Shown here one piece after another: positions 11,399 to 22,935 of a stretch of DNA of 64,000 bases. The first letter of the stretch is position 1, and each line of letters begins with the position of its first letter. Source of the DNA: Latrodectus hesperus (Eukaryota > Arthropoda > Arachnida > Araneae > Theridiidae). Below the pieces are notes generated by a model, which searched no databases, was not told where the DNA came from, and worked only from the letters and a program-made list of their open reading frames with translations. A program made the translations under genes and the position numbers. The stretch lies in the NCBI GenBank assembly GCA_037975125.1, contig CM075853.1, positions 32,566,613-32,630,612 of the forward strand. Direction: 5' to 3'.

Positions 11399-11733
11399 TA
11401 AAATTCAGAAACGAATTTGTAGTTAGACACAGCTTAGTCATATTATGACAACCTGCTAATATATCCAGTATATTTCAAAATTAGTATCATTTGATTTGAA
11501 ACAGAAGTTTGCATGCATGTCGTTCTTAGTTCTCAAATGTGGAATGTCGAGTTAGTTCTAAAACAAATCGCATGTGGTATTGATATCTCTTACTTCAACG
11601 TCACATTTTCTAAAACACGTCTTCAATAGGACTGTTACTCTAGTCACGGTACACTTTAAATAACAGCAATTCAAGTATCCTTTCTTCTATCTTCCTATCT
11701 TCAGAAGTAAGCAAGTTAGAAAAATCCTGCGTT

Positions 11734-11995
11734 GTTGTTGTGTGTCAGCTAGAGGCGGTCAACATGGGGTGCGCTGCTCCACTTTTCCAACTGAACCATA
11801 TTTTGATGTGGAGTCCGACTTCCTAAGTACACACATGCCATAGGCACCCGTTTATAGGGTAGGCAACCATTCATACAAGGAAAGGACAAAGACAGGATAG
11901 ACAGAGAGAAAAAGTACATCCATACCCAAACCGGGATTCGAACCCAGGACCTTATCCGCAGTCAGGCACGCTGACCACTAGACAAGTTGGGCGGC
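11734..11995 (-). mobile_element. SINE family B (tRNA-derived) with 16-bp TSD
   Basis: Read on the minus strand: a tRNA-like head with box A (CTAGTGGTCAGCGTGCC) and box B (GGTTCGAATCC), then a body of about 180 bp and an ACACAACAAC tail. It is flanked by a perfect 16-bp TSD, AGAAAAATCCTGCGTT, at 11718-11733 and 11996-12011. A second copy lies at 48200-48471. The body is unrelated to family A. Confidence 0.92.
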
Positions 11996-12159
11996 AGAAA
12001 AATCCTGCGTTATATCAATTATAACAAAAGCTCAGTTTATATAAAAAAAAAATCAGTCTCAAAAGAGAAAAAAAATTATACTAACACGCCGATGGTGTCA
12101 TACATAGCTGTTTATTGGTTATGCGCTGTTGACGTTTAAGGTGAAAATAATAATTATGT

Positions 12160-12360
12160 GCCTCTGGAATCTGTTGCACAGAAACGTAGTCAATTCCAAT
12201 TAAATTAATGGAAGGGAAACACTGGGGGTTTCATGTTAGGCTGAACACCTAATCGGGCCATATGCTTTGCACTCCAGAGCTTCTTGGTCAAGAAAACAAT
12301 GATGGGCGCTCTAAGTCTTGACCCACAAAGGTTGTTGTGCCACAGAGTTTAGTTTTGTTA
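12160..12360. repeat. GC-elevated segment, possible uncharacterised interspersed repeat
   Basis: About 200 bp of higher GC with words such as GGGCGCTC and AATCGGGCC, in an AT-rich setting. No pol III boxes, TIRs or coding frame could be assigned, and no second copy was noticed in the window. Confidence 0.3.
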
Positions 12361-12876
12361 TCATAATATTCAGTATTCTATAGGTAAGTAGATCTAGATA
12401 TAGGTAAGTAGCTTGTAAATGAAGGATCCATGTTTTGATTTTCAGTTTTGCAGTTCGTATGTTCGATTATACTTGTGGAATAAACATTTGTACTGTTTCG
12501 CATTCCTGTATGAATACTTGGTTTTAGTATAATACGCTCACAAATCATTCTTGGTATATGAGGGTCAGTGACTTGTATACCAAGAGTTGATGGTAGAGGA
12601 ACATATCAAATCCGATTGAAAATAAGAGTATAATCTTCGGAAGCAATGACACTCAACTTTTCCAGTTGTTGTCACCTTGAGTGGTGTCAAATTATGTTTA
12701 CTTTTTTCTTTTGCTGGATCCATGGACATGAGAACAACACAACAGAAATAGGAGCATACGAATCAGACTGTAACTTTCGTATGTAAAGAAAACATTATGA
12801 AAATACTTCGTCGAGAAAACTATTACTGATAATTTCAAATTTGCTTAAAATAAATCAATAAAATTAATATGAAGTT

Positions 12877-13085
12877 TTGGGTTGTTCGGAAAGTAATTTC
12901 GTTTTTCCCACCTACTTCAGCTTTTTGCTAGTAAAAACCAACCACTTTATGAGTGTTAAATCATGCTACTACCAGAAAGATGGTAAAATTGGACTAGAAT
13001 GGACAATATGCAATGCAATAAGATATTTATTCGCTATACGTTTTTCATTTTCATGAAAAACGAAATTACTTTCCGAACAACCCAA
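12877..13085. mobile_element. mariner-type MITE
   Basis: A 209-bp element with perfect 31-bp terminal inverted repeats (12877-12907 and 13055-13085) that begin TTGGGTTGTTCGGAAAGTAA. The start resembles mariner-element TIRs. The right flank begins TA; the left flank is TT, consistent with a TA target site mutated on one side. The interior has no coding capacity, so it is non-autonomous and depends on a mariner transposase elsewhere. Confidence 0.9.
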
Positions 13086-16000
13086 TAACTTGACTATTCT
13101 CATATAATAATTATACTCGTTATTATGCTCGCACATTTTCGCCCATAATTAAAATTGGATTTTTGTAGTATTTTATTTTAACATATATAAATTTAAAAAA
13201 AATTTGATGCCAAGAACCAGATTTCCAACTAACCTTTGTGTCATATATACTTTTAGATACTGAATTAAATAACGGAATAGAAAGAATGCAATCTCACCAA
13301 TATCTTAAATAGAATTGACATGGAGCAAAGGAAAATCTGGAAACCTATTCCAAATTCTGTTAATCCGATCACCAAAACAAACTCTAAATATCCTACAGCT
13401 AATTTCAATTTTTACATTAAATAACTCAATGATTTTAATGTGTATAAATATATAAATGGAAAAGTATATCAGAATATTCTGGAGAAAAAAATATTTTACA
13501 AGCGATTTTGTTACTATAGTAACCAAAAAGAGAAATATAATCTGGCACACCAAATTAAAAAGAAACAGATGTTATCTATCTTCTGCTGTTTAACAGTTCC
13601 AGAAACATCTGTCATCTTTATTTTAAATTTTTATTTCAGAATAATCAAGAATAATTCACACGTAATGACTAAATCTTACATTGGAAAATTAAATTAGAAA
13701 TTGCAGGCAAGATTTCCTCGAATTAATTGATCGAGTCAGATTAATTTCTCTTTGGTTTGTTGAGAGTCATTACATTAAAGTTTCATTTCAAGTATTTTAA
13801 TCAGTGTAATAGAAAATAAGAGTTATTTCCATGAATTGTGTTGAAATTCATTACAATTTATAATTAACCCAAATTCTTAAGGAGGTGGAAAAGTTGTTAA
13901 TTAATTTTTGCATGTCTGTTTCATCGTTCTCGTTTGAATAAAAATTTTATGAATTTTTCATTCAATTAGGAATTTTATGAATATATGAATAAATTAATTA
14001 TAAATAATGATTACCAAATTACTATAGAAATTTTTGCTACATAACTAATCGTTTATTAATAATACCATTCAACATTGCAATTCATACTTTTGATAGAGAA
14101 AAATGTCTATTCATGTTGTTATATGCTAATATCATACATCAATTCGAATTAATGAAGAAAAATATAAACTTCAGGTTTTACATGCTAATGAAGCGTAAAA
14201 CTCTTTATTCCGATTTGCTCATATGAGAAAAAGTTTGGTTTCCGCTTGCGTAGGTTGATTTCACTATTTATCATTGAAACAAAAGGATCTAATCATTTTA
14301 CATTTACTTATTGTAATGTAATCTTAAATTTGCAAATAAAAAGATACTATTTGAAATAAGTCTAAAATTTAGAAAGCATATTTATCTTGTGAAGTTACAC
14401 GGAAATATATTGACGATAATTGGAAGTTTATCTTTAGGTAAAAAGTTTTGAGTAGTAATCATTGGACAAATTCAATTCCTGAGATATATGTGTGTATATT
14501 CTCTGTTAATTAAAAAAATTATATCTTTTTCTATAAGGAAATATAAATGTAGATAATCTATTGGCAAGGCATTGATTTGGGTTTATGAAGGATGCTGTTG
14601 TTTTCGTATTATGTAGTTGGTATAAGGACTGCTTTTACCAAGTGCAGTACATAAATCATTTATAATCTAAGGTTAAATTGATGGAAATGCATAGCCTCTG
14701 TCATTATTATGCATCACATATCTATTTCATATCAAGGTAATATATAATAAATATTTTTAGAAATATAGCAATGACATTGAATGAAACTGTTGAGATTAAA
14801 AGTGGTCTTTTCTGGCCAGCTACTTGCTGATAATTGGCTATTCAAATCCTTGCTAAACTGTTTCATACTGAATGAGGCCTTGATTGTTAATATTCTCATT
14901 TATAAGATGTAATGCAAAAATCTCTAAAAAATGTTTTTGAAAATTTGATTGACAAATTGTCAATACAGATTTTAAAATATACTCCTGATGAAAACTCGAA
15001 GAACAAGCAGAAAAGAGAGAGAAACTAACGTAACATACAAGAAAGAAGTATTATATTGAAATGCAATGTGTGAAAGAAACAGAGCATATATTTGATTCTA
15101 AAATCAAGGCATTAAACAAATACAATATATATTAAACACATATAGAGCAATTTGAGCATTGCGTAAAACTGTCTCCTAGTGCAATATATGGAAAAAATAT
15201 TTTGGGAATAAGTTGATAAGATTTCTGATGTTTGTCATAAAGCAAATGGCACTACAAACTTTTTAAATCATGTAGAGAATGACACAATAGCATTTTGCAT
15301 GACGCTAATCCCACGCATGTGAGGATGAGTTCAGAGAATGACAGCGCCATAAAAGCGTCTAAATGACTGTAAATAGCCCTGAACAACTCGGAATACACAT
15401 GGACGAGAATTATCTTGATGATAACTTGAAAATGATATTGTTCATGGAAGACTGTGTTTAGGAAAAATCCCAGTCGGATTGAGAGATGTTGTTGCACCAG
15501 CATGCTTCCTTGTACTTAGCCTTGACTTGTGCAGCTGAGAAAAGCAGATGGATGGGTTGAGAGATGCTATCAACAAAATTCTGGACTCTTAAGGTCATAT
15601 GTATTAGAGAGTAGATTGACTATCATAAGCTATGGACCATTATGCTATAGTGCGAACATATGTCGCGTGTTAGTATGGATGAAATTGCACCATTTGCTAG
15701 GGCATTATCATCTGTTCTTTAAGCGAATTTAGATTTATCTCTAAGAGCCACGTTTTTGTTAATATACAGCATTCCTCGACTCTGTCTTGGCGTCATTGTT
15801 GACGATGTCATTGATATTTCGGTGTTTAACACCAAAATATCAACGACAATCAATACATGAAATACTTGCTTGTATTGCAGATTCATCTACACAACTAATA
15901 ATCTAAAAACCAATAATATTTGATCGTTGATTTTTTAAGCTAACAACCTTTCATTGCTAAACTTTCAGAAAAAATATTATCTAGTTACAGTCCTATCGCC

Positions 16001-16743
16001 GAACTAATTGCTATAATGGGTTACTCAAATCTTATTCTATTGTAAAATATCACAATTAAAAGTCCAATTAAGTTTGGTAACAATGTTTGTTTAAACTGGT
16101 GCGCAATATTTACGTATAGAAAGTACTAAAATATATAATACATTAACAGGAAATTTGAAGAAAAAATATGCCAAAATGAACTTGAAAATGTAAAATATTA
16201 AGAAAATGTTTCCTGTAACAGTTTTTTCATATCCACACACAGTCACACAAATAAAATATTTTTATTATAAACCTTGATTTTTATGTTCAGGTTTAGGGCG
16301 ATTTATCTTTTGAAGGAAAAAAAGTTCTGTTTTCAATGAAAATTAAATTTGTTTCCGAATGACCAGAAATTATTTAAATTTGCTGTTAGAGATTCAAAAG
16401 TTCTTATAGTATTTGATATCGACCGATGTTGAAATATTTTACCAGTTTGTAGTTCATGTATAATACAGCGTGACATTCAAAAATACTTTGGAGTAAAAAA
16501 GTGTTATGTGTTCATTTAGAAGTTCGGCAATGAGATAAAATAGGGAAACGTTTCAATAGAAAATATCATCCTTAATAGTAGTATAGTACAAAGTAATAGG
16601 ATAAAAATAATGAATTTGAATATAACGCATTGATATTGCGCTATCTGATGAGTATAGTTTGGAATATTATCCTTTTGAAACAACGTCACCAATTTGTTAG
16701 AAAACTGTTAAAATACTATGAAACATATGATATTTTGGATGGT
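13086..16743. other. AT-rich interval, little recognisable
   Basis: No element ends, boxes or convincing frames were recognised. 15250-15740 is somewhat richer in GC and contains open frames on both strands (15252-15503 minus, 15529-15732 plus). I recognise neither; it may be an old, unidentifiable transposon remnant. Confidence 0.45.
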
Positions 16744-16755
16744 ATTATGTAACAT

Positions 16756-17318
16756 CACCATCAGAATCAAATCAGCTAATAAATGCGTTTTTGGGCTGAA
16801 AAAGCAACTTAGATCTGAACTTATCAGCAGAAAAACAAAACTGAGAATTTATAATACACTCATACTACCCGTGCTGCTATATGCAAGCGAAACGTGGACA
16901 TTAAGTGTTGACATACAGCGAACCCTGCAAACCTTTGAAAGGAAGGTATTAAGGACTATCTTTGGGCCTGTATAGGAACAGGGTTGCTGGCGAACCAGAT
17001 ATAATTTTGTTTTATATAGGCTGTATAACCAGCCCAAGATTACCCAGGTTATCAGAAGCAACAGGCTAAGATGGCTTGGCCATGTCAGGAGAAGCCGGGA
17101 AAACAACCCCACTAGAATATCAACGCTTAAGAACCCCGAAGGATCCCTTGTCCAAGGAAGGCCACCAACAAGATGGCTCGTTGACACTGAAAATGACCTC
17201 AAAGTACTGAAAGTTAGGAACTGGCAAAGTATCGCTCTGGACAGACTGGGCTGGAAAAGACGTGCTGTACAGGTAGCTAAGACCTGATATAGGTTGTTAC
17301 GCTATTAAAGAAGAAAAG
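16756..17318 (+). mobile_element. RTE-like LINE, 5'-truncated, with 12-bp TSD
   Basis: A 563-bp insertion flanked by a perfect TSD, ATTATGTAACAT, at 16744-16755 and 17319-17330. It carries the C-terminal end of a reverse transcriptase and a short 3' UTR ending in an A/G-rich tail (AAAGAAGAAAAG). Its 3' TSD overlaps the target site used later by the neighbouring LINE at 17338. Confidence 0.9.
16757..17287 (+). pseudogene. reverse transcriptase C-terminal part (RTE-like), one nonsense codon
   Basis: The reading frame is continuous for 177 codons apart from one TAG at 16973-16975, and ends at TGA 17285-17287. Recognisable blocks are IYNTLILPVLLYASETWTLS, FERKVLRTIFGP, NRLRWLGHVRR, GRPPTRW and LGWKRRAVQVAKT. 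These are hallmarks of the thumb and C-terminal part of the endonuclease-reverse transcriptase LINEs often annotated from arthropods. The catalytic reverse transcriptase motifs and the endonuclease lie in the missing 5' part. The TAG sits where a Gln codon would fit (CAG to TAG). With a single lesion and a perfect TSD, the copy is young but non-functional. Confidence 0.85.
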
Positions 17319-17550
17319 ATTATGTAACATACTAGTTCCTGGGGCCTGAGCAGCTACCAGGCGCGTCGGTAGGTGGTGGATCACCGAACAACCTGTAGGA
17401 ATGACAGGATAGCCTTGAATATAGAATCAGAGGCCGCGAACCAGCTCCCGTAAACCCTGGTGTTATGCGATCCGTGCCTAGGGCTAATTGGCACCGCGGT
17501 ATTGGTGTCTTAACGGAGCCTCTAGTTGCCTGGCAAACTTCTAGAGTAAT

Positions 17551-17811
17551 TTGCCTTGCCCAGTATCTCAGGAAATGCTGGGTGGACTTATATTACCTGA
17601 GCTTATAAATTGTTATCTTGTGGCTGAAAAGACACAAGAAATAACAAACCTTTCTGCATCTGCAGGTGATGCCTCTGAAGTAGACCTTGCTGAAAAAGAC
17701 AAGTTAACTCAGAAGCAGTCTTGTAAAAGGGCAGTAATGAATCCTTCACTTGAGGTAGAAATGACCTCCAAATCATCTTCTGGTGAAAGTCAGAAGCTAT
17801 TCCTAGTATGA
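17551..17811 (+). pseudogene. possible LINE ORF1 N-terminal fragment
   Basis: An 86-codon frame directly after the GC-rich leader, rich in Ser, Glu and Lys (ASAGDASEVDLAEKDKLTQK, SSSGESQK), resembling the disordered start of a LINE ORF1 protein. There is no nucleic-acid-binding motif in the retained part. The assignment rests on position between leader and ORF2 tail; the sequence itself is not recognised. Confidence 0.4.
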
Positions 17812-17841
17812 CTGACTCTCTGACCAGATGGGACTGTTTCA

Positions 17842-18033
17842 GCAAGACCCTATCTGCTGGAAATGTCATACGCAAGAGGAAACGGCAGAGCATATCATTT
17901 ATTAATGCGAGGCTCTTGCCTCCCTAGATTAACTTCTTTAGTCATCAACCATACTAGAGAGTTACACCTAGACTCCATTAAAGGGTTATCGGACTTTATT
18001 AGTAAAGTGGGTGACCCGAGCAACTGGAACTAG
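17842..18033 (+). pseudogene. LINE ORF2 C-terminal zinc-knuckle fragment, broken
   Basis: The translation gives CWKCHTQEETAEHIIY, a stop, then CEALASL. This is a Cys-x2-Cys...His...Cys knuckle in the arrangement seen at the end of RNase H-class LINE ORF2 proteins. One stop (TAA) lies inside the knuckle, and a frame change follows near 17927. The second frame then runs to TAG at 18031-18033 (HTRELHLDSIKGLSDFISKV). A short 3' UTR and the (AAG)n tail follow. Confidence 0.65.
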
Positions 18034-18140
18034 GAAGCATTGGGTTTGGAGTTAATGGTACAAAATGCTGATAAAAGCAGAGGTGCCCAATGACATACAA
18101 ACCCAATTCTAAGAAGAAGAAGAAGAAGAACATACTAGTT

Positions 18141-19243
18141 ATCAAATGAATTAGAAAACAACACCAGTAAAATACATGGGAAACAAATATTAATATAATT
18201 GAATTAATATCTTAGAAATATTGTTTCCGTAAGTAGTTCATAGCTCATCGTGGCCTTGTGTTAGTATCATGCTGTAGGAAATAAAAGTGTCCAAACTCGA
18301 TTATACTCCCTGTGTTGAACTTCTACTTTCCATTCACAACATATAGAGAGGATGTTACGGGACTGCTCAAAATGTGAAAAGGTCTTGAGAATTCGCTGAC
18401 ACCTGAGTTCTTAGGCCAGCAATTAACTCCAGTGTATGAAAAAAGTGAGAGAGCATTTGTAAATTTGGTATTGTATTAAATAGCTAATATTTATCTGGAA
18501 TTGATAAATCATTAAAGCGATCATTTTAAATTTAACACGCTGATAATAAAAAATTACTGTTTAGTATAAATAAGGAAAATTAAAGAACTTTTTTTATTGT
18601 TTTATAGGTATTAAATTACTTTTTTAAATACGCATCCTTTGCTTATATCCAATTACAAAATGTTGCTTTATATCGGAAACTATAAGGAAAATCTACCAAA
18701 TTATTTACTCTGTAAAGCAATTAAGATTTTATCCAATTCACTAAACAATATGATTTCTTCACAAGAAGATATTTCTGAGAAAAGGAAATTTTCTCAGCAT
18801 GTATTATCTACTTAAGCTTGTTTTCAAAAAATAAATTAGTTCTGTTTAATTGAATCAATCAACTTGGATTCTGTTGTGACGTTTAGTAAGTTATTCGCTT
18901 AATGGACAACAAAAATTATTTTTCTACCAAGATTTCTTGCGTCAACTTTGTTCTCAAATGAGGAAAGAAAAGAATTATTCTAAAGAACACAGACCCTATA
19001 AGTGAACTCAGTTTGACGCCTAATCATTCCATTATACCTTAACGACAAAAGTGTTTGGGATCAATGGCTTTTATTATTGTTTTTCTATTGCAAAATAATT
19101 ATTTCGCTGTTGCAAAATAATTTCGAGATTGCCGATGCAGATTTCACACAATATTTTTTCGCGGAGCATTATTTTTCAAAAGCTAAATATCATTCTTATA
19201 CTTATTTCTGTCTCTAAATATAATGAACGATTTTATTTTTTAC

Positions 19244-19287
<44 letters not shown>

Positions 19288-19571
19288 CATTTTTTAAAAA
19301 CATTATATATCTTTTTACATATTTTACTATTACTTTTGAATAGATATATATCTGGTTATTTCTCCAAACTTTCACATCAATTCACTGGAGAGATATTATG
19401 CCTCGAGAAATGTCCTGGGCTCTTTCAGCACGGCCATTTTTGACGATTAGACACAGAACTTTTGTTATGCTGTCATTTGCCCGTTATAAACCTTCCTCTA
19501 TATAAAAGTGAAATAAACTTGACAGTATTCTCATAATTTTACTGTGGGAAAAAGATAGTAAAAAAATTTGA
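18141..19571. other. AT-rich interval, only a microsatellite seen
   Basis: Apart from an (AT)n run at 19248-19283, no coding, TIR or SINE signal was recognised. Confidence 0.5.
19248..19283. repeat. (AT)n microsatellite
   Basis: Eighteen uninterrupted TA units. Confidence 0.95.
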
Positions 19572-19580
19572 AAACAAACT

Positions 19581-20291
19581 TTTTTTTATCCTACGCCCGT
19601 TTTCAGCATCTCTGCCATTAATCGACGAGAAGCCCAATAAAAAGATGAACAAGTATAAAAACAGGAATAAAGTCCTTTAGTTGCCTCAAAAGAGTTGTCA
19701 GTCATAAACTTTAAAACTTCAGGGCAGTTCTTGAGGTGAGCAGTATCCATATCATCATGATTGCACAATGGACAACGAGCAGAGTTCATTTGCACCTATT
19801 TGATGCAGATGCCTTTGTAAATAGTCATGTCCAGTTGTCACCCGGAAACAAGCGACACCAACAGCTCGTGGTAAGGAGCCAGGGATTTTATTGTTCCCAT
19901 CAAGTAGAGTGTTCCATTGCCTGTCCATAGCCACTGAAGTATGAAAGGAAACTCTGTCATACTTTATTTTACTAAGGATTACACTTTTGATGTTACGCAA
20001 AGGCAAAGGGGGATTTGGCTGGATCATAAGAGAACCAGCTTTCGCAAGTCTGTCTGCCCGCTCCTTTCCAGAAAGATCGCAATGGCTCGGGATCCATTGA
20101 AGAGCAACGAGGTCCTTGATTTCAATGAATTCATGTGACTTCATTCTGCAAGAGTGGACTAGTGCATTATTATTATAATTTGTGACTACAAACAAGTTCG
20201 TCTGGTTAAGCATTTATTACCAATCATAGGAATATCATACGTTTGAATATGTATTAATAATCCCATCTTGAAGCAGGGTGCAAAAATATGT
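19581..20291 (-). mobile_element. RNase H-bearing LINE, 5'-truncated
   Basis: On the minus strand the element ends with its ORF2 stop followed at once by an A-tail (poly(T) at 19581-19587 on the plus strand). A 9-bp direct repeat, AAACAAACT, at 19572-19580 and 20292-20300 is a plausible TSD and would place the 5' truncation at 20291. It encodes an RNase H region and a zinc-knuckle tail of a Jockey/I-type ORF2. Confidence 0.75.
19586..20213 (-). pseudogene. LINE ORF2 fragment: RNase H and zinc-knuckle tail, frameshifted
   Basis: The minus-strand translation from 20213 contains VALQWIPSHCDLSGKERADR, the diagnostic C-terminal block of LINE RNase H domains, followed by GVACFRVTTGHDYLQRHLHQ. A one-base frameshift between 19755 and 19795 then moves to a second frame with CPLCNHDDMDTAHLKNC, a Cys-x2-Cys...His...Cys knuckle, ending YWASRRLMAEMLKTGVG and a stop at 19586. 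The N-terminal half of RNase H is too eroded to align by eye. The fragment cannot encode an active enzyme. Confidence 0.85.
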
Positions 20292-20424
20292 AAACAAACT
20301 AGTAGGTTTTAGTTACTGGGTTACAATCAGGTAGCAGTGACATACGTTTGTCTAAGTGTTCACTGTGATATTATAGGGAATACAACATGGGAAGAAGATA
20401 TGGAAACGAAAACAAACGCATCGG

Positions 20425-20633
20425 TTGGTTTGGTTTATTTGTCACCTTTTTAAACAAGAGGGCCACTATTGTCACCTTTTAAGCAAGAGGGCTGTTTAAA
20501 TTGAGGCATATAATTTAGAATGGATTTTAAAAATCATTACAAATTTCCACCCCCGAGTCAGTATTGAATTTGAGAACAGTTGAACTGAATGCCAGAGTTC
20601 TAGCCATTCATCTGGCTACTCGACCAAATCATT
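20425..20633 (-). mobile_element. SINE family A, old copy with internal duplication
   Basis: On the minus strand it shows a degenerate head (GTAGCCAGATGAATGGCTAG, then CAGTTCAACTGTTC) and a tail end containing CTCTTGCTTAAAAGGTGAC. The tail-side segment GTCACCTTTT...AAGAGGGC is present twice (about 20441 and 20470), a local duplication. Box B is lost and no TSD is visible. Confidence 0.6.
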
Positions 20634-21762
20634 GTTGTCGTGCCGCCAAATTGTTTATCTTTGTTGTATTATAGTTTGTTGTCGGGATTTCAGTGACATA
20701 CGCTTAAATTATATTTACTAACTCATTTTAAAGCAGAGCATGGAAGTAAGTAAGAATATGCAAACTAGTTTGTTTTTACTGAAGGATTTGACGGGTTATA
20801 CACCTACATAGCATTAGCTTCACTTGATTGTACGTTCATTATCCCACCTTGAAGCAGAGACCACGAAAAAGAACCACTTGGAAATAAATATTTGGTTCAC
20901 CTTGAAGGATTATAATTAAAATATGGTAAAATATGCTCTATTAGATGCTTACCGTCGCATTTTGTAGCAAAGAACATAGAAGACAGCAACGGCATTTTGT
21001 TGAATGATTACTATTTATACATACCTTTAATCAATGTAACAGAGTAACTATGTAAAAAGGAAAAAAATATGAATAATCTAATAGTTTTCTTTGAAGATTT
21101 ATAATTAAGCATAAAGTTAAATGCACTTGACAGTCGTTCCACTATGTTTCTCGCGAACTTCAAAAAAACGACAGTGATAGAATAAGTGTCTAATAAGTGT
21201 TGAACTGTGCATGATCACTTAAATGCTAAATTTTGAAACTTTAATTAGAATCAATTGAGATTTTCCCTTGATTGCTTTCCGCCGTGTGCGCTCCCTTTTT
21301 TTTTATCATATGTATATACGTGTGTGTGTTGTAACACCATACAAGTTTTTGATTTTAAAGTTCCTGCTTTGTGCTTGTAGTTTGTACTTAGATATTTTCT
21401 TTTATCCATCACTGTAGCACTATCTCATTCTGGTTCACTCCTTATGAACTTATATAAGTTGTTTTTAATAAAAATCTCTTTTTTTTACCTTTCTTTTAGG
21501 GAATTTTCTATTTTCTCTCCTCCACGAGAAATATTTGAAAGGGATAGAATGTAATGCTTTTCGTTGCCTTTTCCAGATGAAAATTAGTTAAATTTATAAA
21601 AAAAAATATTTTTCAAATTCTTCAAAATTATTAATACATCTTTAACTGTATTCGAATTAAAGAAATTGGATGGACAACATGTTCCATTAACTTTTATTGT
21701 TAATTCGATCAAAAAAAGTAAAAACATGCTCTTCGTATAAATATATTCTGCTGATTATTAAT
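20634..21762. other. AT-rich interval, no feature seen
   Basis: No coding, repeat or RNA signal recognised. Confidence 0.5.
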
Positions 21763-22930
21763 ATTGCTAAATCAATATGGCGATACACTACATACGTGAA
21801 ATTTATATGACAGAAAGTGCTGTATGTGTATGTGAAAAGCTTTCAGATACATTCATGTGAAATAAGTAGCTGTAGCGTATTTCATAATGGGTCTAAGTTA
21901 AGAAATTATTCAGCAGATGACAACACAAATTGCCTTGAAACATAGTTATCAGGTAAAAAGTTATTCTAATGAGCTCCTGTAGGGTGGAGAAATTAATTCC
22001 AACATAATTCTGATTTCGATAGAGGTCAAATTATAGCCTATTGGAATTGCAATTGATGACATCGCAGTTTTGGTGCCCTCATAGTTGTCAGAAAAATATG
22101 GAATTGATGGGTTCAGACGATCATGAGGAACATTGTAATAGACCTCAGTGGTCCATTAAACAGCTGAGAAATAAGTATATTTTCCAACAGTCGAGAAAAT
22201 AGGTATATTATCTAAATTGGAATAATAAGGAATCATACAGCTACGTCACAGACCTTGAATCAGAAAATGGAATCATTTACAAGACAACATGCGTCTGTGC
22301 GAAAAGTTCTATGATGTTTGCAGCAGTATGAGCTGAGAGCTTTGTGATCAGGATTTCTACAACTCTTGATTTTATATCACACATAGGAGTGACTTCAATG
22401 GAATAAATTCATGTTTTTAGACGAATCCTGGTTCAATTTATGGCACCCTGATGGTTGCATCTGTGTTTTGTGAAACACAGATAATGCAGGTTGTCAGGAT
22501 GTATTTGACATCATCATGTTTACCTGTTACTTGAAGTGATGATTTGGGGTACCATTGGATATATATCCTTGTCTCCTTGTCACCTCTTGATTGTATTAAC
22601 TGCACTTTGAACAGTAGTCATTACAATCCTATTATACTAAAGCATATATTCTACTCTTTATTCGAGTCCGAGAAACGTTACATTTCAACAGGATAATGTA
22701 CGAACACATTTTGCTTATATCGTGTGGAATTTGTCGTACAAAAAATGTTCTGATGGTCTTATTGCCAGCATGTTCACCAGATCTAACTCCAATAGAAAAC
22801 TTTAAAATTTGCCGAACGACTGACTTGACAACGTCAGTCATTGTTGTTGATGATTAATAGCATTGGGTTGAAGCTACGTCTGCAGCTGTACCAGTACATG
22901 ACATCCAGTCCATGGAGTTGTTTGACTCAT
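21763..22930 (+). mobile_element. Tc1-like transposon, decayed, right end missing
   Basis: Same family as the complete element at 30647-32048. The shared 5' non-coding region (ACGTGAAATTTATATGACAG here, ACGTGAAATTTGCATGACAG there) and the whole transposase layout can be followed. The match stops abruptly near 22930 within the transposase C-terminus, where a fragment of a different transposon begins, so the right TIR is lost. Confidence 0.8.
22000..22930 (+). pseudogene. Tc1-like transposase, heavily degenerate
   Basis: Spread over several frames are FDRGQIIAYW (N-terminal helix-turn-helix start), FLDESWFNLWHPDG with the first catalytic D, FQQDNVRTHFA with the second, SPDLTPIENF with the glutamate, and VEATSAAVPVHDIQS near the C-terminus. 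These match, in order, motifs in the 30.6-kb copy. Many stops and frameshifts separate them, so this is an old dead copy. The enzyme would have catalysed cut-and-paste transposition into TA dinucleotides. Confidence 0.8.
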
Positions 22931-22935
22931 AATCC

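Larger units (their letters stand above)
17338..18128 (+). mobile_element. LINE with large internal deletion, 12-bp TSD and (AAG)n tail
   Basis: A 791-bp insertion flanked by a perfect TSD, AACATACTAGTT, at 17326-17337 and 18129-18140. The left 200 bp is GC-rich and non-coding (starting CCTGGGGCCTGAGCAGCTAC), like a LINE 5' UTR. A frame follows at 17551-17811 that looks like ORF1 start. The right part encodes only the extreme C-terminus of ORF2 and ends in (AAG)n. The reverse transcriptase is absent, so this is an internally deleted derivative rather than an ordinary 5' truncation. Confidence 0.8.

Noticed and set aside
16849..17202. 117-codon minus-strand frame opposite the RTE-like reverse transcriptase
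   Set aside because: The plus strand carries clear reverse transcriptase blocks; this is its mirror.
17338..17440. HDV-like self-cleaving ribozyme at the LINE 5' end
   Set aside because: Some LINEs start with one, but I could not draw the nested double pseudoknot from the leader; a covariance search would be needed.
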